Positions 1 through 14,180 of a stretch of DNA of 64,000 nt are shown in pieces. The position numbers and the translations under genes are program-made. The stretch's first letter is position 1; each line of letters opens with the position of its first letter. A model generated the notes under the pieces. It was not told the DNA's origin. It saw only the letters and a list, made by a program, of their open reading frames with translations, and searched no databases. The DNA comes from Margaritifera margaritifera (Eukaryota > Mollusca > Bivalvia > Unionida > Margaritiferidae). The stretch covers positions 372,001-436,000 of the forward strand of contig JAQPZY010001060.1 in assembly GCA_029931535.1 (NCBI GenBank), written 5' to 3'.

Positions 1-600
1 GGCGCTAACTTGACCTCCAACATGGTAGACATCTTGAAAATCTTGTTATCCCTACTTCGTCTGAACGGATGGTGGTATTTGATACGGGGGTGTCACTAAA
101 ACATTTATAGGAAATTGGCTTGCAATGAAAATTATGCCGACCTGACCTTCAACGTAGCCGTAATGGCAGCGACCTTGAGACTCTTGTTATAAATACTCAA
201 TCTGAACGGATAGACATATTTTACATGGGATTTTCGCTTAATTAGTCCTAAAAAATGGTGCTGATTTGACATTAAATATGGCCTCCATGGCAGCCATCTT
301 GACTATCCTGATATCGCTATTCCTACTAAAACAATGGCCGTATTGATGTGAGTTTTCACATAAATACTTCTTACGATATGTCGTTATTTTTAATTAAACA
401 TGGTGTCTATCTGACTTCCATCATGGTCACCATGGTGACCATCTTGAAACGTTTGTTATCGCTACTCATCCGGTATGGATGGTTGCACTGACGTTGGGTT
501 TTCTCTGAAGAAAACAAAAATCTGAAATTTTCCAGGTTAATGGATTACAAATGCAATTTCATTGCAGTAGATGCTTCCATTTTAATACTAAGAGACACTC
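1..600 (+). repeat. Diverged tandem repeat, about 130-150 bp units
   Basis: Successive units share the order: a phrase like atggcagccatcttga, then cttgttatcgctactc, then ctgaacggatgg, then a ggttttcactaaa phrase. Units near 50, 190, 310 and 460 are recognisable but strongly diverged. The same unit resumes after 960, so this is the left part of a repeat that spans the first 3.5 kb. No open frame runs through it. Confidence 0.8.
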
Positions 601-785
601 TTATTTATTTCATTGATATGTAATTCTTCTCCCCCCTCTACTTTTCCTCCATCTCCTCCCCATCCTTTAATCAACTGCTTGAGTAAAAGCCTGCCTTTAA
701 ATACATCTATAATTTAATATTTTCCGACAGTTTTTGGAATTGTCAAGTGATTGGCAACATTATTATTTTTACATAGATTTTTTTT

Positions 786-900
786 AGCTCTACTGGTTGA
801 AGACCAGAAGAGATTATGTGATGTGCCTGCGTCCATCGTCCCTCCGTCCGTTTGTCCATCGTCGGTCGTCCGTTTACAGCTTTTTGTTATCGCTACTAGT
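786..900 (+). repeat. Hairpin head and GTCCGTCC tract of the first large repeat
   Basis: A short imperfect hairpin (arms at 788-797 and 803-812, CTCT.CTGGT against ACCAG.AGAG) is followed by a C/T/G-rich stretch with repeated ccgtccgtt and cgtccatcg words at 829-878, and then by the first tandem unit (ttgttatcgctactag). I recall this arrangement from bivalve genomes; that recollection is the main basis for the taxonomic guess. It is not a gene. Confidence 0.6.
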
Positions 901-959
901 CTCAAACTACTTGAAAGGAAGTCATACAGCTTTATCCTGAGGTTTAGTTGTTTCTGAAT

Positions 960-1530
960 TAAAATATCGACCCTCCAACATACAATGGCGGCCATTTTGA
1001 AAATCGTGCTATCGCTTACACCTCCTTAACTCTGATCTGTCGTTATCCTTCAAAGAACATTTAATGACATGTATATGGCCCTAATTGAGCATGGTGTCGA
1101 TCTGAAATACAGCATGGCTGTCATGGCAGTCATTTTGAAAATTGTTATGTCTACTCCTCCTGAACAGATGGTCATATCAACATGGGGTTTTCACTAAAAG
1201 ACTTGTATGACTTCCAAAATGATAATAAAATACCTTTGGTGACATGAAAATGGTATCGATCTGACATCCAACACGGCCGGCATAGAAGTCATCTTGGAAA
1301 TTGTCTCTTACAAATATGGTCATATTGGCATGGTATTTCACTAAAAAAAATCTTCTTATGGCATGGAGATGGCCTGAAATGAAACTGATATGGATATGAC
1401 CTTCCAATAAGGCCGCTCCGGCGTTATTATGAAAATCTTATTAAGGCTACTACTCATGAACGGATGGTGAATTCGATTTGATCGTCATGGTGTCATCGCC
1501 AAAAAACTTCTATTGATATGTAGTTGGCCC
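960..1530 (+). repeat. Diverged tandem repeat, continued
   Basis: About four degenerate copies of the unit seen at 1-600, each with an aaaatcttgttat-like and a ctcctgaacggatgg-like phrase. Divergence between copies is high, which contrasts with the nearly identical array that follows. Confidence 0.75.
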
Positions 1531-3177
1531 TGAATGAATGTGGTAGCTATATAATTTCCCAATAAGGCCACTACTCGTTATAATAAAAATATTGCTATGA
1601 CTACTCCTCCTGAATGAATGTGGTAGCTATATAATTTCCCAATAAGGCCACTACTCGTTATAATAAAAATATTGCTATGACTACTCCTCCTGAATGAATG
1701 TGGTAGCTATATAATTTCCCAATAAGGCCACTACTCGTTATAATAAAAATATTGCTATGACTACTCCTCCTGAATGAATGTGGTAGCTATATAATTTCCC
1801 AATAAGGCCACTACTCGTTATAATAAAAATATTGCTATGACTACTCCTCCTGAATGAATGAATATAATTTCCCAATAAGGCCACTACTCGTTATAATAAA
1901 AATATTGCTATGACTACTCCTCCTGAATGAATGTGGTAGCTATATAATTTCCCAATAAGGCCACTACTCGTTATAATAAAAATATTGCTATGACTACTCC
2001 TCCTGAATGAATGAATATAATTTCCCAATAAGGCCACTACTCGTTATAATAAAAATATTGCTATGACTACTCCTCCTGAATGAATGTGGTGGCTATATAA
2101 TTTCCCAATAAGGCCACTACTCGTTATAATAAAAATATTGCTATGACTACTCCTCCTGAATGAATGTGGTAGCTATATAATTTCCCAATAAGGCCACTAC
2201 TCGTTATAATAAAAATATTGCTATGACTACTCCTCCTGAATGAATGTGGTAGCTATATAATTTCCCAATAAGGCCACTACTCGTTATAATAAAAATATTG
2301 CTATGACTACTCCTCCTGAATGAATGTGGTAGCTATATAATTTCCCAATAAGGCCACTACTCGTTATAATAAAAATATTGCTATGACTACTCCTCCTGAA
2401 TGAATGAATATAATTTCCCAATAAGGCCACTACTCGTTATAATAAAAATATTGCTATGACTACTCCTCCTGAATGAATGAATATAATTTCCCAATAAGGC
2501 CACCACTCGTTATAATAAAAATATTGTTATGACTACTCCTCCTGAATGAATGTGGTAGCTATATAATTTCCCAATAAGGCCACTACTCGTTAAAATAAAA
2601 ATATTGCTATGACTACTCCTCCTGAATGAATGTGGTAGCTATATAATTTCCCAATAAGGCCACTACTCGTTATAATAAAAATATTGCTATGACTACTCCT
2701 CCTGAATGAATGTGGTAGCTATATAATTTCCCAATAAGGCCACTACTCGTTATAATAAAAATATTGCTATGACTACTCCTCCTGAATGAATGTGGTAGCT
2801 ATATAATTTCCCAATAAGGCCACTACTCGTTATAATAAAAATATTGCTATGACTACTCCTCCTGAATGAATGTGGTAGCTATATAATTTCCCAATAAGGC
2901 CACTACTCGTTATAATAAAAATATTGCTATGACTACTCCTCCTGAATGAATGTGGTAGCTATATAATTTCCCAATAAGGCCACTACTCGTTATAATAAAA
3001 ATATTGCTATGACTACTCCTCCTGAATTAATGAATATAATTTCCCAATAAGGCCACTACTCGTTATAATAAAAATATTGCTATGACTACTCCTCCTGAAT
3101 GAATGTGGTAGCTATATAATTTCCCAATAAGGCCACTACTCGTTATAATAAAAATATTGCTATGACTACTCCTCCTG
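1531..3177 (+). repeat. Homogeneous 80-bp minisatellite (about 21 copies)
   Basis: The unit begins tgaatgaatgtggtagctat and ends ctatgactactcctcc; successive starts at 1531, 1611, 1691 and 1771 give a period of exactly 80. A 73-bp variant lacking seven bases in the tggtagctat section recurs at about 1851, 2004, 2400, 2473 and 3024. Copies are nearly identical apart from rare single-base changes. The unit derives from the surrounding diverged repeat, since it keeps the ctactcctcctgaa phrase. Confidence 0.97.
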
Positions 3178-3640
3178 AAATATAGTCGTATCGACGAGAG
3201 TTTTTTATTAAAACACTTCTTTCCATATGTAGTTGGTCTTATATTAAAATGACTCTAATCTAGGCCGCTACTGCATCATTATTAAAATCGAGTTATGGGT
3301 ACTTTTCCTGGACTTTTCACTAAAACGGTATAACATTATGTAGCCGGTCCTGAATGAAAATGGTTTTGATATGAGCTAAAGCATGGGAACCCATGGTGGC
3401 GATCTCAGAAAGCTTGTCATAATTACTCCTCTGAATAAATTGTGGCATAGACATGAGCTTTTCACAAAACTCTTCTGACAATATTTAATTAATTTTGAGT
3501 GAACATAACGCGAATTTCACCACCAACATATCCAAGTGTGAACAAATCAAATGTGAAAGAAGCGGATCATCGATACCCCAATTTAATTCAGTGAAGACAT
3601 GTTAAGATGGACTAAAATGGCAATCGCAAAATTAATATTG
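3178..3640 (+). repeat. Tail of the diverged tandem repeat
   Basis: Two or three degraded units follow the 80-bp array (cttttcactaaaac and actcctctgaataaa phrases near 3310 and 3440). After about 3535 the similarity fades into sequence without recognisable features. Confidence 0.6.
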
Positions 3641-5350
3641 CGTCAATGTCCAATTAATCCAATGTACTGTATCAAAGAGTATGCTTACTATTTGACTTAA
3701 AGTCTAGAAATGGTCAACAGAAAACTGGTTCAATTTTTCGAAATCTAAAACTATTGGTATGCGCTTCTGCCAATGATATATAATTCATAATGACCCCCAA
3801 AATCTTCATAATGACCCCCAAAATCTATCTTGACAGTTCCCTTATCCCTGTTTTGGTGAAGACCACATTTTAAGGGCTTATTTTTTATTTTTTATTTTTA
3901 TTTTTTTATCGTAAACTAACTTTACCTCCGGATATTAGATGCCTCAAGGACAAATTTTTAAAAGCCCTGGATTTAATATGGGTCGTGGGAAACACAGATT
4001 GCGGGGAAGACCGTGGGTCTTATACCGGATATACAGGACTTTGGTAAGATCTAAACTTGACTATGGCTCGATTGTGTACAGATCAGCTTGCAAATCGTAT
4101 CTGCAGATGCTTGATCCGATACACAATCAGGGACTTATACTTTGTTTGGGAACATTTAGAACTTCCACTTCCGAAAACATCTAAATTGAGGCAAATTAAC
4201 CATAATGTTATCTCAGAGGATTGAAATGGGTTCTTCAGCATACTACCAAACTATCCACTAATCCATTGTTATTCCAAATTCGATGTAGTCTTTAGACCTG
4301 AATAATAACCCTTGTACGCTCAGAAATCAAATTTAATTTAACCTTTGACATACGAATGTTGACTCATTTAAAAACAGTACCACTAAATCTGACCAATACC
4401 GCAGAGTTATTTGTTCCCAAATCGCCATCTTGTTTCTCGAATCTCCCCAAAATGATATTTGATCTTTTCCAATTCAAAAGTCCTCAACCAGTCCTGTCGT
4501 TCATTGAAATCCGAGCCTCCTGTTGTTACCTTACGTCCCTGTATACATCAGTTTGAAAGATGGAGACAAAGTTGCAGCTACCGTTGCAACACACCACGGC
4601 ACCATCGCACTATATGTGTCAATACACAAATGTTACCAGATAAAGCCTTAATTTTTACAGCAACAATTACAGCCATACAAAGATCTTTTTACTGCTTTGC
4701 AACATCTCAAAAAAGAAATGACATCATTTTTTTGGACTCTCTTTCCACACTGAAAGCCTTGTAAACATTAAACTTGACAAAACCGATAATATACCAAGTC
4801 GTACAATCTGGAGAAAAGTGGTATGTACTGTTGCTAATAAGTGCAGTGTAAGGGCAGATAAAGCGGACAAGGCTGCCGTATAGTCAGTCACTCGTTTCCG
4901 AATGTTATATGCTATATCGAGCAGGTACAGCAACTAAAGCTGCCCTGCAGTCACCCGCTTCTGAACATAAGATTCGATATACTGACTTGAAATATTATAT
5001 ACTCGGTTTGTTCTATACACTTGACAAAACATGAGGAATGAAAACTTAACAACAAGCTTAGGAACATGAATTCCATCACTGGAGAGTGGCCTCCGTCATC
5101 TAGAACAAGTCAAAGAGATGAGGTGGGGTATTGTGCCGCTCGCGTATAGGACACACATATCTGACTCATGCAGGGTTACTGAAGGATGAAATTTGACCAG
5201 AGCCAGTGTCCACTGAAAGTGGAATAGAATCTTTTTGAGTGTATCGACTTCCACCCTGTGCGACAATTTGTTTGTGAGCTCAATTAAGAAACATTATGGC
5301 GATGTACCAGCAGAGTAAATAATTTGGACCTTATGAGGGAATGCAGTTTA
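3640..5350 (+). mobile_element. Relic of a Jockey-like LINE: reverse transcriptase C-terminal half plus RNase H
   Basis: Non-LTR retrotransposon remains, read by joining fragments in different frames. Near 3645-3690 a degraded reverse transcriptase catalytic region may be present. From 3711 the frame reads WSTEN..FNFSKSKT. Near 3829 comes IYLDSSLIPV, then GLIF, a T-rich expansion at 3878-3909, and LTLPPDI. The clearest block, 4021-4165, reads LVRSKLDYGSIVYRSACKSY followed by MLDPIHNQG, typical of the reverse transcriptase thumb region. RNase H follows: KDGDKVAATVATHHGTIAL at about 4557-4612 and LPDKA...DSLSTLKAL near 4634-4761. A cysteine-poor C-terminal tail ends near 5350. Several stops and frameshifts make it non-functional. 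It is 5' truncated; no endonuclease domain or clear target duplication was seen. Clade is by recognition, not alignment. Confidence 0.9.
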
Positions 5351-5592
5351 TATAACAAATATTGACCCTCAAGCGATGGCTTTTCCACTTTTAGCATTTA
5401 TCTACCTTTCAAAATTGTAACATCCTTTACCTTTTCATCTTTTGTCTTTGAGTGTTACTTACATGTTTCCTTATATTTGGAAGGGTTTATCTTCCTAAAG
5501 TTTTTAGCAATTATTTTTCTTTACATTGGTAGAACTTAACATTTCTTCGGCGTTATATAACCACCTCTGTACTGATATGCCGTTTTAAACCC
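5351..5592. other. Unannotated flank
   Basis: T-rich sequence between the LINE relic and a microsatellite. No coding or repeat feature was recognised. Confidence 0.5.
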
Positions 5593-5705
5593 TATACATA
5601 CATACATACATACATACATACATACATACATACATACATACATACATACATACATACATACATACATACATACATACATACATACTTACATATATACATA
5701 CATAA
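5593..5705. repeat. (CATA)n microsatellite
   Basis: Near-perfect tetranucleotide tract, slightly interrupted at its right end (cttacatatatacat). It opens a long spurious frame on the minus strand coding for a YVCM repeat. Confidence 0.98.
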
Positions 5706-7058
<1,353 letters not shown>

Positions 7059-7295
7059 CAGAAAGTGTCAAACAACAGTGCAAAAGTGGTGTGAAACCAA
7101 CCAAAGCACTTTTGGAATCTACCTATTCCTTTCTCATGGGAGCAAATCTACAGAGGACGATTATACATTCAAGACAAGAATAGAAAACAAAAACGTAATT
7201 ACTTTACAGAATCAAAACGATATTTGGCTGTGAATATTTATAAAACAACACTACAAGAAAAGAACAAGGCTGTCGGGCGCTAATTGTTACTATGC

Positions 7296-7399
<104 letters not shown>

Positions 7400-7481
7400 A
7401 AGCAGGATTACAGTCTGTCGTTGTAAACACTAACCATGATCATTCACATACTACATCTGATGGCAAGTGGGCCCTAGAGTC

Positions 7482-7545
7482 TTTTTTTTTTTTTTTTTTG
7501 TTGTTGTTCTTGTTGCTATTGTTATTGTTGATGTTGTAACGGAGA
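7482..7545. repeat. Poly-T followed by TTG-rich tract
   Basis: About 18 T residues followed by degenerate ttgttgttcttgttgctattg. It could be the 3' tail of a minus-strand retroposon, but no body is recognisable next to it. Confidence 0.7.
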
Positions 7546-7682
7546 TCCTATTCTTCAAATCTGAAAGACTGGTTGACTCTCAAGGGCTCACGTAAATCTT
7601 GTACCTACCTTTTTTCAGATACCAGTTCATCTACACACTGTAGGCTGACGAAAGTTGAGAATACTAAAGAAAAAAATATGAC

Positions 7683-8065
7683 CTGAAAGACAATGATATG
7701 TGTACTATATCAGTTCATCCACGATATCACTGAAAGACAATGATATGTGTACTATATCAGTTCATCCACGATATCACTGAAAGACAATGATATGTGTACT
7801 ATATCAGTTCATCCACGATATCACTGAAAGACAATGATATGTGTACTATATCAGTTCATCCACGATATCACTGAAAGGCAATGATATGTGTACTATATCA
7901 GTTCATCCACGATATCACTGAAAGGCAATTATATGTGTACTATATCAGTTCATCCACGATATCACTGAAAGGCAATTACATGTGTACTATATCAGTTCAT
8001 CAACGATATCAGTGAAAGACAATTATATGTGTACTATATCAGTTCATCCACGATAGCACTGGAAG
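7683..8065. repeat. 47-bp minisatellite (about 8 copies)
   Basis: The unit starts ctgaaagacaatgatatgtg and ends cacgatatca. Successive starts at 7683 and 7730 set the period. The first four copies are nearly identical; later ones carry aaaggc and attaca variants, and the last is degraded (ctggaagtaaaag). Confidence 0.97.
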
Positions 8066-9259
8066 TAAAAGGTATCATCCCAATTTTACTTCCAATAATT
8101 CTTGACGTATAATGTCAAAAGTTAGTCGGGTAGTACCTAAATTGCCATTGAAATAATAATTTAATCTCATCGAAGATGAAGTTGCTTTTCGCACAGTGAG
8201 GATCTTCAAAAACTCCTTAATTTCCAGTGAAGATCAAATCATCTATGCGCTTAAAACAATATTAAAATTTATTGTCTAGCAACTGTCATTCTTGTTATTC
8301 TTAAACCAAAATGATTATCAAAGCTATTATCAGCGTGACATTTTATGTAACAGAAAGTATGCCTATCTTTGTTTACGATATCTTTCTTCAAAAGGAGAAT
8401 TAGGAAGTAATATAAAACTACAAGATGTTTTTACGGAAGGAACTTTTCTAGACAGTGTAACGTGCCTAAATCTACTAGTGAAAAGCATCTATAGAACTCA
8501 CTGAGCTCTCTTGAGTTAACCGTCTCAGTTAAATGTAATTCAGCCTATAAACTGTAAATTTACCTATTGTCACTGTCACTATTTGACAATGTCATGAATT
8601 GATCTTGCCCGATCGGACCTTCTCACAAGACGTAGGTTTCAAAGGTCATTAATTGACTCAATAGTATTGTTGTAGAGGAATCGTTCATGACACACTAGTC
8701 AACTGGAAGACCTGACCTTCATCAACGATCGTTCATATATTGCATCATAGTTCATCCACATATTATAGCAAACTGTATATCTTGTTAGGGCCAGCTGTTA
8801 TATATCCTGATGCGAAGGTATGGCAATGTTTATTGTTTTTTTTTTTCAAAACAAACCTTCCATGAAACACGGTGTCTTACCAGTTAAAGCAATGGATAGA
8901 AATGTATATATCAAAGAAGCTTGTCACTTTCGTTACTTTCTCTTTACTTTATTTTCATATCATCTATATACCTATCTCGGAATAATATATACGCACTAAC
9001 GAATATATATACATAACTACAAACAAAAGGACATAGACACATAAATACATACATGCATACCTACATACAACCATGTATATCTCGAAATGCTGGATCCAGA
9101 GAACAGATCCTTGATATTAAGAACACCTCGAAAATAAATATCTGAACTCCCGTCAAAGGTCGTATTATGGGGTTTTACTGTACCTTGGAGACACACTGTA
9201 ATAGTTTACATTTCAATTAATTCTATCTAATTATCTCTATATTTTATTATACCAGATTT

Positions 9260-9264
<5 letters not shown>
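8066..9264. other. Gene-free stretch
   Basis: AT-rich DNA without recognisable repeats. A 70-codon plus-strand frame at 8292-8504 has no identifiable motif, and I see no splice or promoter support for it. Confidence 0.5.

Positions 9265-9343
<79 letters not shown>
9265..9343. repeat. (TA)n microsatellite
   Basis: About 39 uninterrupted TA units. Confidence 0.97.
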
Positions 9344-9345
<2 letters not shown>

Positions 9346-11006
9346 GACAAAATACACAAGTACACAAGTCAAAGATCTATTTCACATTGTATATTTCAGT
9401 TTATGATCATCAACTAATCATACTTTTTGGTAGTTCATACTCTGGTTAATAGGATGATGTTTTTTCATCATTTAATCATAAGGGCTGTACCTCAAGAAGC
9501 TAGTATTACTTATAAAGACGTCTTTATAATAAATGTTCAAGAGACAATATGTTTGTTAAAAATACACCGTGATTCTGTAAAATGTAAAATCTTCAGAACA
9601 AATCCCATAAAACATGTGATATAGTTTATTGTGTATGCAATGAATAATTCTTCTCATATAAATACTGTTTCACGTGTATCACCGATATGAATATCTTAAT
9701 ATGACCTTTTCAAATATATTTTTTATATGTGTATATGTTTGGTCCGTTTCCTGGTTATGTATTCGAAATTTTAAATATAAATTATGTGCAAAAATGTTAC
9801 ATTTATAAGAAAATATATATATATTTCTATATTATGTGGATACCACAATTTACAGAAATATCACTTAATTGAATATCCTCAGCTAAATGCATACTGTGTG
9901 TCAACAATACGTAACAATGTACCATATATCCATTGCAACCATCAATTACGATTATTACTAACAGGGTCCAAGACTCCTACAGTTTGTATGAATCTTGTTA
10001 AATATATCAGTGTGATATTAATAATGATGAAGTAAATGTATTCATGCTGCGTCAATGAAATAAGACAGATAAAGATGGAAGTTACTCTACAGTTGATGAT
10101 GTAGTCTATATATATATATACAGTATATATATTTTTTTTAGATAGATAGATATCACAAGTGTTTATTATTAAAACCATGGACATATAAAATATACTCAGA
10201 CAAAGAGGTTTCTTTTGTTAAAACATTTTGAGTTTTGCAGAACAATTGCATCAATCCTTGGTGCAAATAAAAAGAAATATTAAAGATCAAACACAATATA
10301 AAAAGAAAGAGGTTCTGCTTGACTGTGATACCTTATGTTGACTGTCATAGCGAAGGTTCGGTGGGTCTTGATTTTAACGCTTCTAGTCAGTAAAGAACTT
10401 TCGAAAACCTTTCAAAGAGTTTCCAACTTCACCAACCCTCTTCTCATTCTCGGTGTTTTGAATCCACTTAAATATGTTTACCGTCTAATTTATGGATTAA
10501 TATCCATCGCAATTCTGATAATACAAGCTGTGTACTAACTCCAAACCCTGGATTTCTAGAGAGTAAACTACATATGATTTATTTATGACCTGATGACTAC
10601 TACTTGCAACATTATAGTAAATACATCTGCTTGTCTTAAAGTGTGATATTATTCACATTTTTCCCTACATTACTCTTCTACTAATGGATTCAAGTACATT
10701 ACTACTGATACACAACTGAATGTTTTCCTCGCTATAAAACATGTAATGGTTCCTAAAAACAATACGACACTAAAGAAACAATTATTTTAGTACAAAAATA
10801 CACACTGTGTATCAGTGAAATTACAAAAAGCAGTCAAATAATCCTTTCAGTATACAATAGTCAAGAGCCAGGAAAAACCGGTAAAATCCCTAACCTAGAT
10901 TTATGATATTTTGAGTATTGCATTCGTAATACCATATCTATACATAAAGTTATATTTTTTAAAGTACTGATTGACCAGTAATATTACTTGTAACATAATT
11001 TACCAG
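9344..11006. other. Gene-free AT-rich stretch
   Basis: Contains short TA runs (near 10108-10132) and a gatagataga stretch at 10141. Three frames of 65-83 codons (9427-9624, 9784-10035, 10335-10538) show no recognisable domain and are probably chance in AT-rich DNA. Confidence 0.5.
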
Positions 11007-11228
11007 TTGATTTACAAAAGACAACTAGATATATTCAGTATAAACAACATCTTCATAAAGGACATGATCCGCACACGAAGTTGATTTCCAAAAGACAACT
11101 AGATATATTCAGTATAAACAACATCTTCATAAAGAACATGATCCGCACACAAAGTTGATTTCCAAAAGACAACTAGATATATTCAGTATAAACAACATCT
11201 TCATAAAGGACATGATCCGCACACGAAG
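11007..11228. repeat. 74-bp tandem repeat (3 copies)
   Basis: Copies start at 11007, 11081 and 11155 with ttgattt(a/c)caaaagacaa and end with gcacacgaag. They differ by only a few bases, so the triplication is recent. Confidence 0.96.
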
Positions 11229-13410
11229 GTAGTAATTGAACTACACATTTGAAAATTATATCTTGATTTTCCAAACATTTATTATTACATTTTTCACTAG
11301 TTTGCTCCAGTTGAATAAAAAGAAAACAAAGATAAATGTCTAAAAAACCGGAGAGAAGTAGATGTTTTGAATAGTTTCTAAGACACAATATTGATATAAA
11401 TGCGTTCTAAAAAGCAATTAGACATTGCGATTACACTTTTCTAGTACGAGTTCATGGTTTTTAAGCTCTTATCAACATGATTTGAGGGAAATCTATCAAT
11501 AATTTATTGACTGTTAGTAGAGCTGTGAATCTTTATGCGAAAATTCCAATAATGTGAAACTATTTGAACTAGGTCAAACTAACTTCCCCTTGCCGAGTAA
11601 CTGAAATGAAATCAATCACATTGAAGTATACTCCCCTATGAAAGCAAGATTTTACCTTTGTTTACCGGTGGGATTAAAGAGATAGTAAGCCATTTGATGT
11701 TCCATTTACAATCACAAGTCCAGATACATGCCAATATCCAAACAGATAGTCCTATCTGATTTATGAAACTAGGCATTTAGACAAATAATAGGTAGTTTTA
11801 AAACCGATTCACGGTGCTACATGAACAGTGTTATTGATATTACTTGATCCTATAAGACTTACATTTTCTAAGACTTGGTCTAAAGATGTGACATGATAAA
11901 CCTGTCATGAAAATGCAATAAAATAAATTTTTGCCCGAGCAAATAGTTTGTTAACTGATAATAGCTTGTGAGGACAATCCCTGTAATGAATGTTGACAAT
12001 ACCTGTAAACATGATGGGTTCAAATCAAAGTGTTGTGCAAAATCTTGATAAAGTACAAGTTTCCAAAGAAAAGTATGGTAATAGCCTTGAAGATTGCAAG
12101 ACTGAGCAGTCACAAGTATTTCAAATAGAATAACAAATAAATTCATTGTTTTGAAAACACGATGAAACCATGAACGTTTTATTCTTTATTATATATGATG
12201 TGGATTGTATGAAACAGTTTCCAATGAACGTGATGTGGGTGTCACAGATTTGTTTTCATCTTTAATAATGTTGTGACATTTAGTCCAGTAGAAAATATTG
12301 TGCTGTCGAAAGCTAGAACTAAAAATATGAAATACGTGTATTTATAAAATTCCATGATAAAAGCTTATTATACATATAGAAGTTGCAATTAATCTTCGAA
12401 CTAAGAACTATCACCGTTTGCTTTGTTGGTTCTGTCATATAAATTGTTGTTATGTTATCATGACTCTGGGTTTTTCTAATGTATACGAGACATTGGTTTG
12501 TATGGAACCTGCATTTTGAATTAAAGTAACTAAACCATATTGATATTTAACATACGAAACATGACGTTAACAACAGATACAATATGGTATAAGATAGGAA
12601 CGATCCCTTGATTTCCGCTGGTTACTGTTACTCGTCAGAGATAAATTTGCTCCATATTTGTCAATAACGCAAATGAAATAGTAAATGACGTTTCAATCAT
12701 ATAACACGAAGGTAGACAATATTTATTAAGCACACGTCCTGGTAAGCTTTTGGAGCAACGAATCAATTATCAGTAAACCAATCAGTTAAGTTAACGCGCA
12801 CAGCACCCTAATGATATTCAATCGAAACCAATGATTCCATAAACTTGGGGTGATTTGCAACATTGCATTGAAGCAAACACATATACTTAGAGAAATGTTT
12901 GATACTCGATATGGGTCCATGATAGTTTTACACTCTTTATCACAATAATAATGTGAAAAAAGGCTATCATACTTCTGACATGCAATGTCCCGTTGATTTG
13001 TGCTCTATTTATTCCTAATTTGATAATCATAATTAAAAGATACAGAACTGTGTACAATTAGATTAAACACATCAACAACATCCATCATGAAGGGGCATCA
13101 ACTGTCTTGCTGAGACCGTATTCTCTCTGAAAACACCTTTCTTTGCAATAATCAAATTATAAATGGAGAGATAATTTGTGTACACTACAACTTGAGTTTC
13201 CCCAAAATTAGTAATAAGTGTTTCTCGAGTAGAATTTTGCACGCACTGGAGATGTCACAGAACATCAATTAGAAGGTGAACTTAATTGTATCTGAAGTCA
13301 AACCATTAGCTTAAATCATCTGAAATGTCTCCTGTAGTGTTCAGGTAGCTCGATATTTGTGACGTGGGATAATGTATATGATTGATATCAGTAATTCACT
13401 ATGGTTCAGT
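11229..13410. other. Gene-free stretch
   Basis: No repeat array, transposon end or recognisable coding segment seen. Two minus-strand frames (11173-11388, 11880-12146) lack motifs. Confidence 0.5.
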
Positions 13411-13414
13411 ATGC

Positions 13415-13423
13415 TATATAAGG
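13415..13423 (+). promoter_or_regulatory. Possible TATA box
   Basis: TATATAAGG fits the metazoan TATA consensus, and the following 110 bases are less AT-biased than the surroundings. A start site would be expected near 13445, ahead of the 107-codon frame at 13535. In AT-rich DNA such a motif is expected by chance many times, so this is weak. Confidence 0.2.
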
Positions 13424-13534
13424 ACAAAGGGATGGCGAAGCTAGAGTGTGCTCTGTGACTAAGATAAGTAGACTCTGGTTTCAGGTCTACTACAGCAGAC
13501 CAGCTGGTCTTCACTTACAAGTTATGACCGATCA

Positions 13535-13858
13535 TTGTTTGCCAAAGGAACAGGAAGGAGACTTTATCTTGCTTACAATAACAGAAAGTTAACTTGTACA
13601 TCACAAAATATTCCTATTCAGTTACAAGTTATATATATATACCTGACCTTTTATCAAATGCACCGATGGCAGGCTGATGAAATATACGACAATTGTCCGT
13701 ATAAGAAACGATATGAAATCACTTCGTTCCTCAAGACAAGTCAAACTGAAACGATAAAGAATATTATGCATTTGCACTTAAGTTTTGAAAATTTAAAGAC
13801 AAATATTTCAATTGAATCCATTTCGGATACAAAATACTGTTTAGCAAATAGTTGTTAG
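13535..13858 (+). CDS. Unrecognised 107-codon open frame
   Basis: Among the longest non-repetitive ATG-started frames in the window. The product is basic, with many Lys, Thr and Ser residues, no signal peptide, no clear membrane segment and no motif I can name. It lies about 110 bases downstream of a TATA-like sequence. Nothing suggests a full domain, and no splice donor extends it convincingly. It may be a chance frame; a single exon of a longer gene cannot be excluded from sequence alone. Confidence 0.12.
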   Translation: MFAKGTGRRLYLAYNNRKLTCTSQNIPIQLQVIYIYLTFYQMHRWQADEIYDNCPYKKRYEITSFLKTSQTETIKNIMHLHLSFENLKTNISIESISDTKYCLANSC

Positions 13859-14106
13859 AGTATTAGTCCACCTATGAAGTAAACATGCGCATTAAAAGTT
13901 GTCAACACAATTATAGGTCAGACGTTTTTATTGCTCTATTGGAAATGTATAAGATCTTAACAAGCAAACATTTCAGATTAATTAAGGAATAGTACTAGGA
14001 TATACGAGCCAATGATTAGGAAATTTGTTTTGAATAAGTAGCCTACAATCAGAAAATTAGTTCCGAAATCAGTGGTCTTACATACTGCATAAAAGCACTG
14101 GCGATT

Positions 14107-14180
14107 TTTTATTTTTTTACTATAATTGTTTTTTTGGTTGTGTTTTTTTTTGGGGGGGGGGGTTGGGGGGAGGGGGTTTA
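14107..14180. repeat. T-rich then G-rich homopolymer tract
   Basis: Runs of T interrupted by single bases pass directly into a run of about 11 G and further G blocks (ggttggggggaggggg). Similar T-then-G tracts occur at 21061-21141. Confidence 0.9.

Noticed and set aside
1531..3177. Regularly spaced repeats resembling a CRISPR array
   Set aside because: Units are head-to-tail tandem copies without unique spacers, in an animal-type genome; the same holds for the arrays at 7683, 17783, 24531, 41897 and 51289.
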